From assembly GCA_027451585.1 (NCBI GenBank), contig DAIDIZ010000055.1, positions 1 through 50,086 of the forward strand: a DNA stretch of 50,086 bases. Direction: 5' to 3'. The notes beneath the pieces are model-generated. The model saw only the letters and a list, made by a program, of their open reading frames with translations. It was not told where the DNA came from and made no database searches. Source of the DNA: Chlamydiota bacterium. Its GTDB lineage: Bacteria; Chlamydiota; Chlamydiia; Chlamydiales; SM23-39. The stretch's first letter is position 1. The number at the start of each line of letters is the position of its first letter. This document shows, piece after piece, positions 8,361 through 18,560 of this stretch. Position numbers and translations under genes: made by a program.

Positions 8361-10742
8361 TTAATACATATCAAAGAGCATTTTCAAACTGTTGTGGAAG
8401 AGTTTTTTCCTCTCCTGCGTTTTCGCTTCCTCGAGGCAAACTAAAAACTCAGGAAGATCTCCTGCCCGTTTTTTATATTCACTTTGTCGAATATTGCGCA
8501 AATCATCGGAAGGGTCTCGGATGATCCGAGGAGTAATGAAGATAAACATTTCAGTACTCGAGGCTATTTGACGCGCGGCGCCAAATAGCTTCCCGATTCC
8601 AGGAAGATCGCCGAGGAAAGGAATTTTATCCCGATCATCCTGTTCAATTTTACTTCTAAGCCCCCCTAAAATGATCGTCTCTCCATCTTGAATGCAAACC
8701 TCGTTTTCAATGTGGCGACGAGTGACCGGTGGTCGATCATTGATCGAAATCTTCGTCGTATCAAATTCGATATTTGTTTGTAAGGTGACAGAAGCAACCC
8801 CCTCTTCCTCATCCTCGCAGAGATGGATCGTCGGAGTAAGGACGATCGTCGTTCCATATTGGGCACGAGTAAAGGATTGTTCGAGCAGAGCTCCTGACTG
8901 GGTTTGAAATGATCCATTGTTGATCGAGATCTCATCGACTACCGAAATTATAACCGGAGTTTGATTTGTCGTGAGGACCGAAGGATTTGAATTGATCTTT
9001 AGATCTTCTTGAGCGAGCAGAAAATTATACCGAATATCCATTGCCGGCCATTTGCCACTATTCTTACTGAAGATATAGCTGAGAATCCCCTTTCCAAAAG
9101 AAACGGGATTTGAGGAGGGGATGACCGAACTTGCATCTTCCCAATCCGATTCGCCACCTTGCCCTGAGTTGGCAGCTGATGTAACTGGCAACATCACGCC
9201 ATCACTTGATCTAAACACCGCTGCATTTTCTTTTTTGCCGCTGGCGTTCGTCCCAAATTGGAGAAGATCAAAACCAATTTCTTTCCGATCCGTCAGCTTC
9301 TTTTCCACTAAAAGGACATCGAGCTGGACCATCCGCTTCGGCACATCCATTTTCTTTAAAAGAGCCTTGATCTTGGGAAGCTCCTCTCTACGAACAACCA
9401 TCAAAATCGAAGTCGTTTTTGTATCTACAACGAAATTACCAAAAACGGTCTTGACCGACTTATCAATTGTCCCTGGCTGAACAAATCCAGGATTCGCTGG
9501 AAGAACAGGATTGAAAACCGTATTGGGGCCGGGATAGAGATTAGGGGGGGGAGGCTCAGAGGAGAGCGCTGGCGCTGGAGACAATCCGGAAGCAGTGGCC
9601 GAAGAGGGAGGGGGACTCTCTGTTTTTTTCTCAAATCCAGAACCAACTAAAGAGTCGTACACTTTTTCTAATACAGCTGCGATCTCTTCAGGGTTACTGT
9701 GTTTACAGGGGTACCAATAGATCACCTTTTCGCCCGGATCATCGAGCTGCGTCTCAAGATCGGCAATCACTTTTTCAGCTCTTCCCACCGTTTCATTTTC
9801 GCCCACAAGGATAAGTCCTTGCGGCAAAGGAAGAATCGAGAGCTCGTCTGCCCCAATCGGACTAAAATTCGGCCTCCCTTTCAAAGCTGAATCGTTGAAA
9901 AAAGCCCGAAGCACTTTTTCTGCCTCTTGAGGCACCATTTTTGTTGAACGGAGGAGACGAACCACTTTCCCCTGCTCTTTTTCCCAAATTGCCCGATACA
10001 AATTGAGTAACTTTTCAATTGTATCGCGACTTGAAATCAACACTACTTTCGAGCCAACTGCCTGAACCGTCGTCTGCTTCGGATCGGAGAATCGTTCAAA
10101 AAAACCCTGTAATGATTTGAGCTGCTCCGCCGGAGGAGAGAGAACAAAAAAGAGGCGAGACTGCGGGGAAAACAGTTCGAGATCCACTTCCCTTGAGATC
10201 ACCCCTTCAATTGCAGAAGGGTCTAATTTGAGAATGTAAAGCTGCTTTGCAAAAGGATTTAACCTCTTAACACCCACACCATTATGACATAAAACGAGCT
10301 CTATCATCTCATCCCATGAATCGCGTGGAAGGGGTATGCTAGAGAAAAGGCTCACCTTCATTCCGCTCAATTCTTGAGGAATCACATAGAGATAGTCACT
10401 AGCCCCATATTCCATGATGAGTTGAGAAAGGGTCGTTTCTCCGACATCCCAAAGAGCATATGGTTCGTCGGAAGAGGTCTCTTGAACAAACTTTTTGCGC
10501 CAGTTTTCCTGCGTCATGAGCAATTGCTGTTTTAAGGACCGAATCGATGTGAGCAGATCGCGGAAATCTTTTTCGTCCCCCTTATTTTCAGCAAGAATTA
10601 AAGCCTCATGATATTTTTCTTTTATCTGAAGACGAAGGGAGACAAGGGATTGGTTGTATTGTTCAAGATTATCGGAATCCAACTCCCCTGCGAAAAGAAC
10701 GGGTAAGAGAAAAAAGACGAATAACAAAAGGCGGAGACTCAT
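8361..10742 (-). CDS. gspD: type II secretion outer-membrane secretin GspD
   Basis: 793 aa. The N-terminus (MSLRLLLFVFFLLPVLFAG) is a Sec signal peptide. Next come about 250 residues of less conserved periplasmic sequence, then secretin N-domains (GEKVIYWYPCKHSNPEEIA, then VVRREELPKIKALLKKMD). The C-terminal secretin domain starts at about residue 560. Its conserved features include RAQYGTTIVLTP, the VTRRHIENEVCIQDGETIILGGL segment (quoted in part: TRRHIENEV, GETIILGGL) and PFLGDLPGIGKLFG, which is diagnostic. It forms the outer-membrane channel. A Pro/Ser-rich low-complexity linker sits near residues 385-415. The start overlaps the stop of the upstream gene by 4 bases. Confidence 0.95.
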   Translation of the reverse strand: MSLRLLLFVFFLLPVLFAGELDSDNLEQYNQSLVSLRLQIKEKYHEALILAENKGDEKDFRDLLTSIRSLKQQLLMTQENWRKKFVQETSSDEPYALWDVGETTLSQLIMEYGASDYLYVIPQELSGMKVSLFSSIPLPRDSWDEMIELVLCHNGVGVKRLNPFAKQLYILKLDPSAIEGVISREVDLELFSPQSRLFFVLSPPAEQLKSLQGFFERFSDPKQTTVQAVGSKVVLISSRDTIEKLLNLYRAIWEKEQGKVVRLLRSTKMVPQEAEKVLRAFFNDSALKGRPNFSPIGADELSILPLPQGLILVGENETVGRAEKVIADLETQLDDPGEKVIYWYPCKHSNPEEIAAVLEKVYDSLVGSGFEKKTESPPPSSATASGLSPAPALSSEPPPPNLYPGPNTVFNPVLPANPGFVQPGTIDKSVKTVFGNFVVDTKTTSILMVVRREELPKIKALLKKMDVPKRMVQLDVLLVEKKLTDRKEIGFDLLQFGTNASGKKENAAVFRSSDGVMLPVTSAANSGQGGESDWEDASSVIPSSNPVSFGKGILSYIFSKNSGKWPAMDIRYNFLLAQEDLKINSNPSVLTTNQTPVIISVVDEISINNGSFQTQSGALLEQSFTRAQYGTTIVLTPTIHLCEDEEEGVASVTLQTNIEFDTTKISINDRPPVTRRHIENEVCIQDGETIILGGLRSKIEQDDRDKIPFLGDLPGIGKLFGAARQIASSTEMFIFITPRIIRDPSDDLRNIRQSEYKKRAGDLPEFLVCLEEAKTQERKKLFHNSLKMLFDMY

Positions 10743-11932
10743 TTACATTTTCCTCTTTCTCGCATTTTCCCTTGAGAGGGAACCGCAACTTCAATGGGAA
10801 CAACCTGCGAACGCCCTAAGTTAAAAAGATTTCCTTGCACGATTTTTTGTCCTCCAGCAGTTTCAATTCGATCCAAAACAAAGAGCTCGCCTACCAACTC
10901 TCCTTTGAGATACCGAGCCTTTTCCATTTCTTTGCGCAAAACCCTCCACCGTGAATCTTCTTTTAAGACCCAATCGCCCAGACGGAGTATAAGACACTGT
11001 TTTTCCAACATGCAACTCAGCTGCTTTTCCGAACGAACCCGAACAGCTGATAACAATTCGTCGCTCCTTGTCTTGAATGGAGCGGGAGGAGAGGAGAATA
11101 CAGAAAAACGGACATATTCCTCAAGATCCCATCCCTCGAAGAGAACATTCTTAGGTCCTACAGAAACCACTCGAGCAAGCGGTAGAGAGTTTGCCTCTTC
11201 AATGGAGTCGATCGGCATCCAGACACCCTCCTTCCAACAAAGGAGCGTATTTTCTTGCAAAGCAATCCAAAGGGATCCCCGTAACATCCTCTGAGCGCAA
11301 TGGTGGATGAAGTTTCCTTCAGAGCTATATTTTTCTCTCCACAGATCTGGACCAATCAGTGGGGTTTCCGCGAGCAAGCGAAGAGGAGAATCCTCTTTGA
11401 GTTCATGGGGAGAACGAATCGCCGGTTCATCTGGAGAAATGAGGAAAAAATCTACCTCGATCACAACCTGAGAGGGATCGATTAAAAAAACGTGAACACC
11501 GATCTGATCGGCTCCAGAGAGAGCCCAGTCGAGATCGACCCAAAAAGAAGAGAGTTCAGAGGCGAATTGAAGCGTTTTCCCATATTCGAGATACAAACGA
11601 CAGGGCAGTTCTACCCGTTTTGTTTTTCCTGTTTTTTTTAAAACAACGCAAAGAGAAGAAAAAACCTCTTTGACATCGGGGCGAGATTTTTCGAAACAAA
11701 ATCCTAGATCCCCTCGGATATTTGGTAAAGAGACCCCGATCGTTTCCTCAAAAGAGGGAATCGGTAAAGCAAAAGAGGTGATCTCTTTTTCCTTCGTCCT
11801 TTGCGGAACTGATACAGAGGGGATAGAAAGCGAAAAGAAACAGACAAAAAGAGAACCGAGGGCAAGAAAAAAAGAGAGCCCCAGTAAGGAAGAGGCGATC
11901 CTAGCCGACTTTCGAAAATCCCCGTATAGCAT
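10739..11932 (-). CDS. first gene of the gsp operon, inner-membrane anchored hypothetical
   Basis: 397 aa. A short cytoplasmic N-terminus is followed by one transmembrane helix at about residues 13-36 (SSLLGLSFFLALGSLFVCFFSL), then a large, presumably periplasmic domain with no motif I can name. Near the end, ARYLKGELVGELFVLDRIE resembles a small beta domain. ATG is preceded by a GGGAGGG ribosome binding site. It overlaps gspD by 4 bases (ATGA). A bitopic protein encoded directly before the secretin is where GspC or a PilP-like coupling protein would be expected. Position and topology fit such a role, but I see no GspC sequence signature. In Chlamydia trachomatis a hypothetical gene also sits beside gspD (the CT572/CT573 region), as I recall. 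Confidence 0.65.
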   Translation of the reverse strand: MLYGDFRKSARIASSLLGLSFFLALGSLFVCFFSLSIPSVSVPQRTKEKEITSFALPIPSFEETIGVSLPNIRGDLGFCFEKSRPDVKEVFSSLCVVLKKTGKTKRVELPCRLYLEYGKTLQFASELSSFWVDLDWALSGADQIGVHVFLIDPSQVVIEVDFFLISPDEPAIRSPHELKEDSPLRLLAETPLIGPDLWREKYSSEGNFIHHCAQRMLRGSLWIALQENTLLCWKEGVWMPIDSIEEANSLPLARVVSVGPKNVLFEGWDLEEYVRFSVFSSPPAPFKTRSDELLSAVRVRSEKQLSCMLEKQCLILRLGDWVLKEDSRWRVLRKEMEKARYLKGELVGELFVLDRIETAGGQKIVQGNLFNLGRSQVVPIEVAVPSQGKMRERGKCK

Positions 11933-12017
11933 AGCCCTCCCATTCTATATGGAACGGATCAGAAAAATCAATCCTCATAGACCTTGCATCCAAATAAAAT
12001 AAAGTTTATACATACAC

Positions 12018-12175
12018 TCGACTCTGTACATTTTTTGCCGGCATCTCCGTAGAGAGCGTTCACGGCTTTGATGATTTTGGCGTTGAGCGAGTTTTTCGAA
12101 AAATCCCGCTCAACGTCAAAAGGGCAACTCCACTTCCAAATGGAGTTTTGCAACTACATCAATGTACAAAGCCGA
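12018..12175. other. structured non-coding element between divergent genes
   Basis: The 273-base gap between the gsp operon and the next plus-strand gene holds a nested structure. An outer inverted repeat (TCGACTCTGTACATT at 12018-12032 against AATGTACAAAGCCGA at 12161-12175, two mismatches) encloses two hairpins. The first, 12081-12115, has arms CGTTGAGCG/CGCTCAACG. The second, 12126-12147, has arms AACTCCA/TGGAGTT followed by TTTTG. The outer motif recurs at 35778-35793. This could be a small RNA, a leader of the 136-aa gene, or a miniature mobile element. No known RNA family is recognised. Confidence 0.45.
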
Positions 12176-12205
12176 CATACAAAGAAATTACAGGAAAAAC
12201 AAACT

Positions 12206-12616
12206 ATGGATCATCGAGAACTCAAAGACAAGTGGAAAGAGGGTATCTCCTTAGAACAGATTGAACATTTTACAAAAAAGCACACGCCTGAAGTTTTCTC
12301 GACGGTCGCTCTCTTCGCGGGAGCCATTTCCTCTATTTTCGATTTTTTTTCAGGAGCCGGATGGTCTGTTTTTTTCATTGTGATTGGGATGATCTTTGCG
12401 ATGGCCTATCCGATGGTCGTGGAAAAAAAGCTAAAGCAACTCTACACCTTTTCTCTCGCCCAAGAGAAAACAGTTGAGATGGTGTTAGGCGGGGCAAAGA
12501 TCATCATCGCCCTATTCCTTCCTTTTCTTTATTTTGGATTTCTAGGGCTTCTAGCAGGGACGTCTTATCACTACTACATTCGCCAAGGAAAAAGCGGAAG
12601 CTTCAAAAAAGAGTAG
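12206..12616 (+). CDS. small integral membrane protein, 136 aa
   Basis: Started at ATG 12206 (MDHRELKDKWKEGISLEQIEH), preceded by AGGA at a suitable distance. The longer reading frame beginning at 12068 runs through the structured element and is unlikely. The N-terminal 35 residues are charged and helical. Hydrophobic segments follow at about residues 35-75 (two helices, FSTVALFAGAISSIFDFF and WSVFFIVIGMIFAMAYPMVV) and about 92-120 (KIIIALFLPFLYFGFLGLLAGTSY). The tail is short and basic. Probably an inner-membrane protein with three or four helices. No family recognised. It converges with the next gene, ending 10 bases before it. Confidence 0.6.
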   Translation: MDHRELKDKWKEGISLEQIEHFTKKHTPEVFSTVALFAGAISSIFDFFSGAGWSVFFIVIGMIFAMAYPMVVEKKLKQLYTFSLAQEKTVEMVLGGAKIIIALFLPFLYFGFLGLLAGTSYHYYIRQGKSGSFKKE

Positions 12617-12625
12617 TAGAGCCCT

Positions 12626-13327
12626 TCAGAGATGTTTTTTCCGCTCTTGAATGTACTGAGAAAGATCGAGACCTTTCTCTTTGAAGAATCCAAAAACCGC
12701 CTCAGAAAGACCCTGCTTAGAATCGAGAAGAGCCTCTAACTCCTCCCAAGCCGCTTTTTCTCCTGGCCCATTGTGGAGCTCTTTCTGCAGACAAGCAATC
12801 CTAAGGAGATTGTGGACAAAAAGAAACGCCCCCCCCTTCCATTGGGAGCCAATTTTTTGATCTAAATCGACCCTTTGAGCCATCTGTTCTTTAAGACTGA
12901 CAGATCGTTGCAGAGCGTCTTGATACAAGCCCCGCTCAATCAAGAGAGTGGTCTCTCCAAAATCGGCGTGAAAAGGAGCTTCTTTTTCAAGATTTTTTAG
13001 AGGCACCTGGGCGAATTTGAGCGCCTCATCAAGGTGGTGTTTTTGGAATAGTTTCTGGGCAATCGAGGGGCCATATTTTTTTTCTAAGTCGGGAACTTTT
13101 TTAAGTGCTTTTTTCATCACAAGATAAGTCTCATCATTGCCTGCAGAATCCCACTCGGAGAAAGCTTTTTCTGCGACAAGATAGTTCTCTGAAGAAGGGC
13201 CTCCTTGAAAGAAAACGATCAAGGTCACAAGCCCCAAAAAACAGGCAATAGAAGAGGCTATCTTTCTCCTATGTAAGAGGAAGAGAACCGCAATTCTTTC
13301 TTTGAAAAATGAACTTAATTCTTGCAT
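12626..13327 (-). CDS. membrane-anchored TPR-like hypothetical, 233 aa
   Basis: ATG 13327 has AGGA nine bases upstream; the alternative GTG at 13345 adds six residues. A basic N-terminus (KERIAVLFLLHRRK) is followed by one transmembrane helix (SIACFLGLVTLIVFFQGG, about residues 24-43). The rest is a helical domain with paired helices ('YLVAEKAFSEWDSAG', 'LFQKHHLDEALKFAQ', 'LIERGLYQDALQRS') that read like degenerate TPR units. It is probably a scaffold facing the periplasm or bound at the inner membrane. It lies 29 bases downstream of the glycosyltransferase gene on the same strand, so the two may be co-transcribed. No characterised homologue recognised. Confidence 0.6.
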   Translation of the reverse strand: MQELSSFFKERIAVLFLLHRRKIASSIACFLGLVTLIVFFQGGPSSENYLVAEKAFSEWDSAGNDETYLVMKKALKKVPDLEKKYGPSIAQKLFQKHHLDEALKFAQVPLKNLEKEAPFHADFGETTLLIERGLYQDALQRSVSLKEQMAQRVDLDQKIGSQWKGGAFLFVHNLLRIACLQKELHNGPGEKAAWEELEALLDSKQGLSEAVFGFFKEKGLDLSQYIQERKKHL

Positions 13328-13356
13328 AATCCGCAATCCTATCACAGACGAATCTT

Positions 13357-14442
13357 TCAGGTAAATAACTTGTAGACGGTTTCCATCTGAAGAAGAGTTC
13401 CTCCCAGAGTGAACTTATCGAGAACAAGAAGGTGAGCCTTTTCTCCGCATTGCCGCCTTAATTCGGGGTTGTTTTTCATTTCCAGCACCGCCTTGGCAAC
13501 AGCTTGTGGTTGAAAGGGGGGGACAAGAAGACCTGTCTCCTGATCAATACACACCTCATTGAGCCCTCCAACAGGGGTTGCGATGAGAGGTTTTTTCAAG
13601 AAGGCGGCCTGCAAAATCGCTTGTGACACCCCTTCATTAGCTGTGCTCAAAAGAGCAAATGTATCGAGAGCCTCAATGGCAGGGAACGGGTGGTCGAGAT
13701 GTCCTGTAAAATGGACGATCTTGTCGAGATGGAGCTCTTTGGCTCTCCGGTGAGGGATTTCTGCATGACCGCCACCGATAATCACCCAGCGCAAATTTGG
13801 TTCATCGCGCAAAAGATGTGCCGCCTCTAGAAAATCCCCGATGCCCTTCCAAGAGCGCATGAAACAGGCCGTTCCTACGAGGAAATCCTCTTTTTTTACA
13901 CCAATCGATTCCCGAAAACGGGCCGCCTCATCTTTCCCAAAGGCAATTTTCCCAACATCCACACCAGTAGGAATGGAAAGAATTTTCTGAATGGGTTTGC
14001 CCGATTGCGTAGCAATCATCGGGATGATCGATTCACAGGTAGTGACCACAAAATCGGCCAACTTCCCGTAGAGAAGGCGGCTATTCCATCCCTTTTTAAT
14101 GGGAGTGGAGAGGTGGCGAGTTCGAAAAATTTTTCTCCCCGAAAGTCTCCCAGCAATTCCCCCCAACCATCCATCCAAAGAAGAGTGAGTATTGATGAGA
14201 TCGATCTTGTGGCGAAAAACGATCCAAAGAATCTGAAAGAGAGAGAAGAACCAAAAGAGTTTTTGGAAACGGATTTCATACACAATGAAGCCTTGCCGCC
14301 TAGCTCGCTCAACCAAAGCCCCTTTTTTCATCACGCCCAAGATGACGAGGTGCCCTCTCTCGCGCATCCCTTCCGCTTCTTTTAGAATCCGAATTTCTTG
14401 ACCTCCCCATCCGGAAGAGGCTTCTAAGTGCAAAATATTCAT
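13357..14442 (-). CDS. GT4-family glycosyltransferase
   Basis: 361 aa from ATG 14442 (MNILHLEASSGWGGQE). The longer frame to 14598 would overlap the divergent gene upstream and adds sequence without family character. A GT-B fold with two Rossmann halves is visible. N-terminal: 'SGWGGQEIRILKEAEGMRERGHLV', where the conserved glycine-rich loop near residue 12 binds the donor/acceptor. C-terminal: 'DFLVGTACFMRSWKGIGDFLEAA' and 'RWVIIGGG'. The family signature E-x7-E appears as 'EGVSQAILQAAFLKKPLIATPVGG'. It probably transfers a sugar from a nucleotide donor to a lipid or polysaccharide acceptor at the cytoplasmic face of the membrane. Its substrate cannot be told; an envelope glycan role is inferred. 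Confidence 0.85.
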   Translation of the reverse strand: MNILHLEASSGWGGQEIRILKEAEGMRERGHLVILGVMKKGALVERARRQGFIVYEIRFQKLFWFFSLFQILWIVFRHKIDLINTHSSLDGWLGGIAGRLSGRKIFRTRHLSTPIKKGWNSRLLYGKLADFVVTTCESIIPMIATQSGKPIQKILSIPTGVDVGKIAFGKDEAARFRESIGVKKEDFLVGTACFMRSWKGIGDFLEAAHLLRDEPNLRWVIIGGGHAEIPHRRAKELHLDKIVHFTGHLDHPFPAIEALDTFALLSTANEGVSQAILQAAFLKKPLIATPVGGLNEVCIDQETGLLVPPFQPQAVAKAVLEMKNNPELRRQCGEKAHLLVLDKFTLGGTLLQMETVYKLFT

Positions 14443-14562
14443 AAGAGGATTTATATCAGGGTAGGGGAAAACTGACAATCCGCATGAAAACATCACCTTC
14501 ATTTTCAACAGATCTCGTTGCCAAAACTCGCCGTTTTCGTTATAAGGGAGGCAAGAAATTCT

Positions 14563-15774
14563 ATGACGCAACTTTGGCTTCTTCTCTTGTCCATCCAACT
14601 CTTTGCTTCTTCTCCCGTTTTCCTTGGCGTCGACACCTTTTTTGAAGAGAAACGATTCCGAGATCTTGCGGGAAAAAGGGTAGCTTTAGCGATCAACCAG
14701 ACAAGCGTTGACAAAGACCATGAGACAACACTTTCTCGTTTTTTAAGCCATAATATACAAATTGTAGCCCTATTTTCTCCTGAGCACGGAATCCAAGGAC
14801 GAGCCTATGCAGGAGAATCGATTGCCCACTCAAGCCACCATGGGATCCCCATCCACAGCCTTCATGGAGAATCAAGACGCCCGTCTCCAGAAATGCTCCA
14901 AAACATCGACGCCATTATCTACGATATCCAATGCACTGGAGTGAGAGCCTATACTTATCCCACCATGCTCTTCTATCTAATGGAATCTGCGGCGAAGAAA
15001 GGCATTGAAGTCATCGTTCTCGACAGACCCAACCCGATCAACGGTCTTACCATCGACGGACCTATGCTCGAAGAAAAATGGCGCTCCTATATCGGATACA
15101 TCAATGTTCCTTATTGCCACGGAATGACAATTGGAGAGCTCTCTCTCTTTTTCAATGAGGAATATCAAATCGGCTGCAAGCTTACCGTTGTTCCTATGAA
15201 GGGGTGGCGCAGATCCATGAGCTTTCGAGATACAGCGCTCACTTGGATTCCTCCCAGCCCCAATATCCCGGAGCCTGATACCCCTCTTTACAATCTCATG
15301 ACAGGGCTCCTCGGAGAACTCCAAATCGTCAACATTGGGATCGGCTATACACTCCCCTTTAAAATTGTGGGAGCCCCCTGGATTAAAGCAACCGATTTTG
15401 CCGAAAAGCTCAATCAACAACACCTTCCAGGAATCCATTTTCAACCCTTTTATTTCCGTCCCTTTTACGGCGCCTATGGAGGACAAGATTGCGAAGGGAT
15501 ACTCATCCGCATCACAGACGCCACCGCCTACGAACCTCTCTCGACTCAATACTTGATCCTCGGGATTCTGAAGAGCCTTTACCCAAAAGAATTTGCCCAA
15601 AAATTCTCCTCTTCACGCAAAGAGCTTTTTTGCAAGGCAAACGGAACTGAGGAGATCTACAAGATCCTCATGGAAGAAAAATACCCAGCATGGAAACTGA
15701 TCGAATTCCAAAAAAAAGATCGAGAATCTTTTCTGGCTAAACGAAAAAAATACCTCCTCCCTTATCCGAACTAG
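14563..15774 (+). CDS. DUF1343 / NamZ-like exo-beta-N-acetylmuramidase family protein
   Basis: 403 aa from ATG 14563, with GGGAGG about 11 bases upstream. A signal peptide (MTQLWLLLLSIQLFASS) precedes the DUF1343 domain. Its family landmarks are LVGVD-like 'FLGVDTFFE', 'LAINQTSVDKD', 'ALFSPEHGIQG', 'DIQCTGVRAYTYPTML', 'VLDRPNPING' and 'YCHGMTIGEL'. The SPEHG motif with its Glu-His pair is the region linked to catalysis in NamZ. NamZ of Bacillus subtilis releases N-acetylmuramic acid from peptidoglycan fragments, so a periplasmic role in turnover of the thin chlamydial peptidoglycan or of host-derived muropeptides is plausible. The stop codon TAG lies inside the CIRCE-like operator of groES. 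Confidence 0.85.
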   Translation: MTQLWLLLLSIQLFASSPVFLGVDTFFEEKRFRDLAGKRVALAINQTSVDKDHETTLSRFLSHNIQIVALFSPEHGIQGRAYAGESIAHSSHHGIPIHSLHGESRRPSPEMLQNIDAIIYDIQCTGVRAYTYPTMLFYLMESAAKKGIEVIVLDRPNPINGLTIDGPMLEEKWRSYIGYINVPYCHGMTIGELSLFFNEEYQIGCKLTVVPMKGWRRSMSFRDTALTWIPPSPNIPEPDTPLYNLMTGLLGELQIVNIGIGYTLPFKIVGAPWIKATDFAEKLNQQHLPGIHFQPFYFRPFYGAYGGQDCEGILIRITDATAYEPLSTQYLILGILKSLYPKEFAQKFSSSRKELFCKANGTEEIYKILMEEKYPAWKLIEFQKKDRESFLAKRKKYLLPYPN

Positions 15775-15797
15775 CGCTTTTTGCCATGGAGTGCTAA
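15771..15797. promoter_or_regulatory. CIRCE-like HrcA operator
   Basis: CTAGCGCTT, a 9-base spacer, then GAGTGCTAA. The right half is a perfect CIRCE half-site and the left half matches the consensus TTAGCACTC at 6 of 9 positions, with exactly the canonical 9-base spacing. It lies directly upstream of the groES promoter. HrcA repressor binding here would give heat-inducible groESL expression, as known in Chlamydia. The left half is constrained because it contains the stop codon of the preceding gene. Confidence 0.8.
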
Positions 15798-15801
15798 TTT
15801 A

Positions 15802-15831
15802 TTGACTGGAAATCGGTCCATTCCCTATGAT
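15802..15831 (+). promoter_or_regulatory. groESL promoter, sigma70-type
   Basis: A -35 box TTGACT (15802-15807) and a -10 box TATGAT (15826-15831) are separated by 18 bases. This places transcription initiation shortly before the groES ribosome binding site AGGAG (15843-15847). The CIRCE-like operator ends 4 bases before the -35 box. Confidence 0.7.
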
Positions 15832-15854
15832 TTCGTCAAAACAGGAGTCCATAC

Positions 15855-17832
<1,978 letters not shown>

Positions 17833-17968
17833 TTTGTTTTGAAAATGAAATCTTGTGGGAGTTTATCGATCAAAACATTTGCATGAAGCGCTAGACCGTC
17901 GATAAGCCCTTGATTGCGGCTCTTGAAAAGCTCCCTTCTCCAAGCGGGTTTTGCGGGGAGCCGCATTC

Positions 17969-18052
17969 TATACTCGTTCCACTCCAAAATGACCCAAGCA
18001 AGCCGATTTAAATCTATCAAATTTTTTATTGAAAATTTGATAGATTTAAATC
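17969..18052. repeat. dispersed palindromic element, copy 1 (family A)
   Basis: The 290-base gap after groEL holds a two-part element. On the minus strand it reads a conserved motif (TGGAGTGGAACGAGTATA, 17969-17987). Next to it is a perfect 21-bp inverted repeat (arms 18005-18025 and 18032-18052, loop TTATTG). The same combination, diverged, occurs at 40706-40835, and the motif alone at 29909-29931. The rest of the gap (17833-17968) shows no gene or hairpin I can support. Confidence 0.65.
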
Positions 18053-18086
18053 AGAACAAATATATCGATAAAAAAACACATCACGA

Positions 18087-18092
18087 TATAAT
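18087..18092 (+). promoter_or_regulatory. possible -10 box before the 119-aa orphan gene
   Basis: TATAAT lies 30 bases before the ATG at 18123 in a very AT-rich leader. No convincing -35 box is present at the right distance, so this is only a weak promoter candidate. Confidence 0.3.
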
Positions 18093-18122
18093 ATTTACAT
18101 TTCTACTAATTTGGAGAAAATT

Positions 18123-18482
18123 ATGTCAATTCAAGAAAGCGTAAAATTAATATTCCCTCGCGAAGACCAACTAAAGAAATGCCTAAACAACACCCCACAC
18201 ATTGCTTCGCTCTACAAAGAAAATGGGGCTACAGATGTATTGGCGAGAATATTGGGAAACCAATCAGGCACCCCTGAACAACTGTTGCAGCTATTTTTGG
18301 CACAAAACCGTAATAGCAATACAATTGCAGTAGAATTTTATCCAGACAGAGCAAGATGGACTATAAAGCAAGCTACTCAAGCCGCGCGAGACGCAGAAAC
18401 GCTTTTTGTGAGCGCTCTTCCGTTACAAGACTGCGTGAAAATAAAAATTGAACGTTCCGAACCTTCCGACAGAAAAAATTAG
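18123..18482 (+). CDS. orphan hypothetical protein, 119 aa
   Basis: ATG 18123 follows GGAGA at a good distance, and the protein starts MSIQESVKLIFPREDQ. The TTG at 18111 is part of the ribosome binding site and is not the start. No membrane segment or signal. It appears alpha-helical with a basic, charged C-terminus (KIKIERSEPSDRKN). Not recognised. Its composition is more AT-rich and its synonymous codon choice looks different from the surrounding groEL and mip genes, and it stands alone beside a palindromic repeat. Both suggest a late arrival or an effector-type gene, without proof. Confidence 0.55.
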   Translation: MSIQESVKLIFPREDQLKKCLNNTPHIASLYKENGATDVLARILGNQSGTPEQLLQLFLAQNRNSNTIAVEFYPDRARWTIKQATQAARDAETLFVSALPLQDCVKIKIERSEPSDRKN

Positions 18483-18560
18483 TTAGATGATTTTAATTAA
18501 ACCATCCACAGAAATCACTTTATTAGCGATTTTTACTTGTCTATCCCAGAGTAATTTTCT

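Noticed and set aside
11944-11971. TTGATT/TATAGA promoter for the gsp operon
   Set aside because: Box spacing (16) is fine, but transcription would start only a few bases before the ATG and cut the ribosome binding site.
12068-12205. N-terminal extension of the 136-aa membrane protein
   Set aside because: It would translate the structured element; a ribosome binding site exists at the internal ATG 12206.
14977-15600. 207-aa open frame on the minus strand
   Set aside because: Fully inside the well-supported DUF1343 gene on the other strand.
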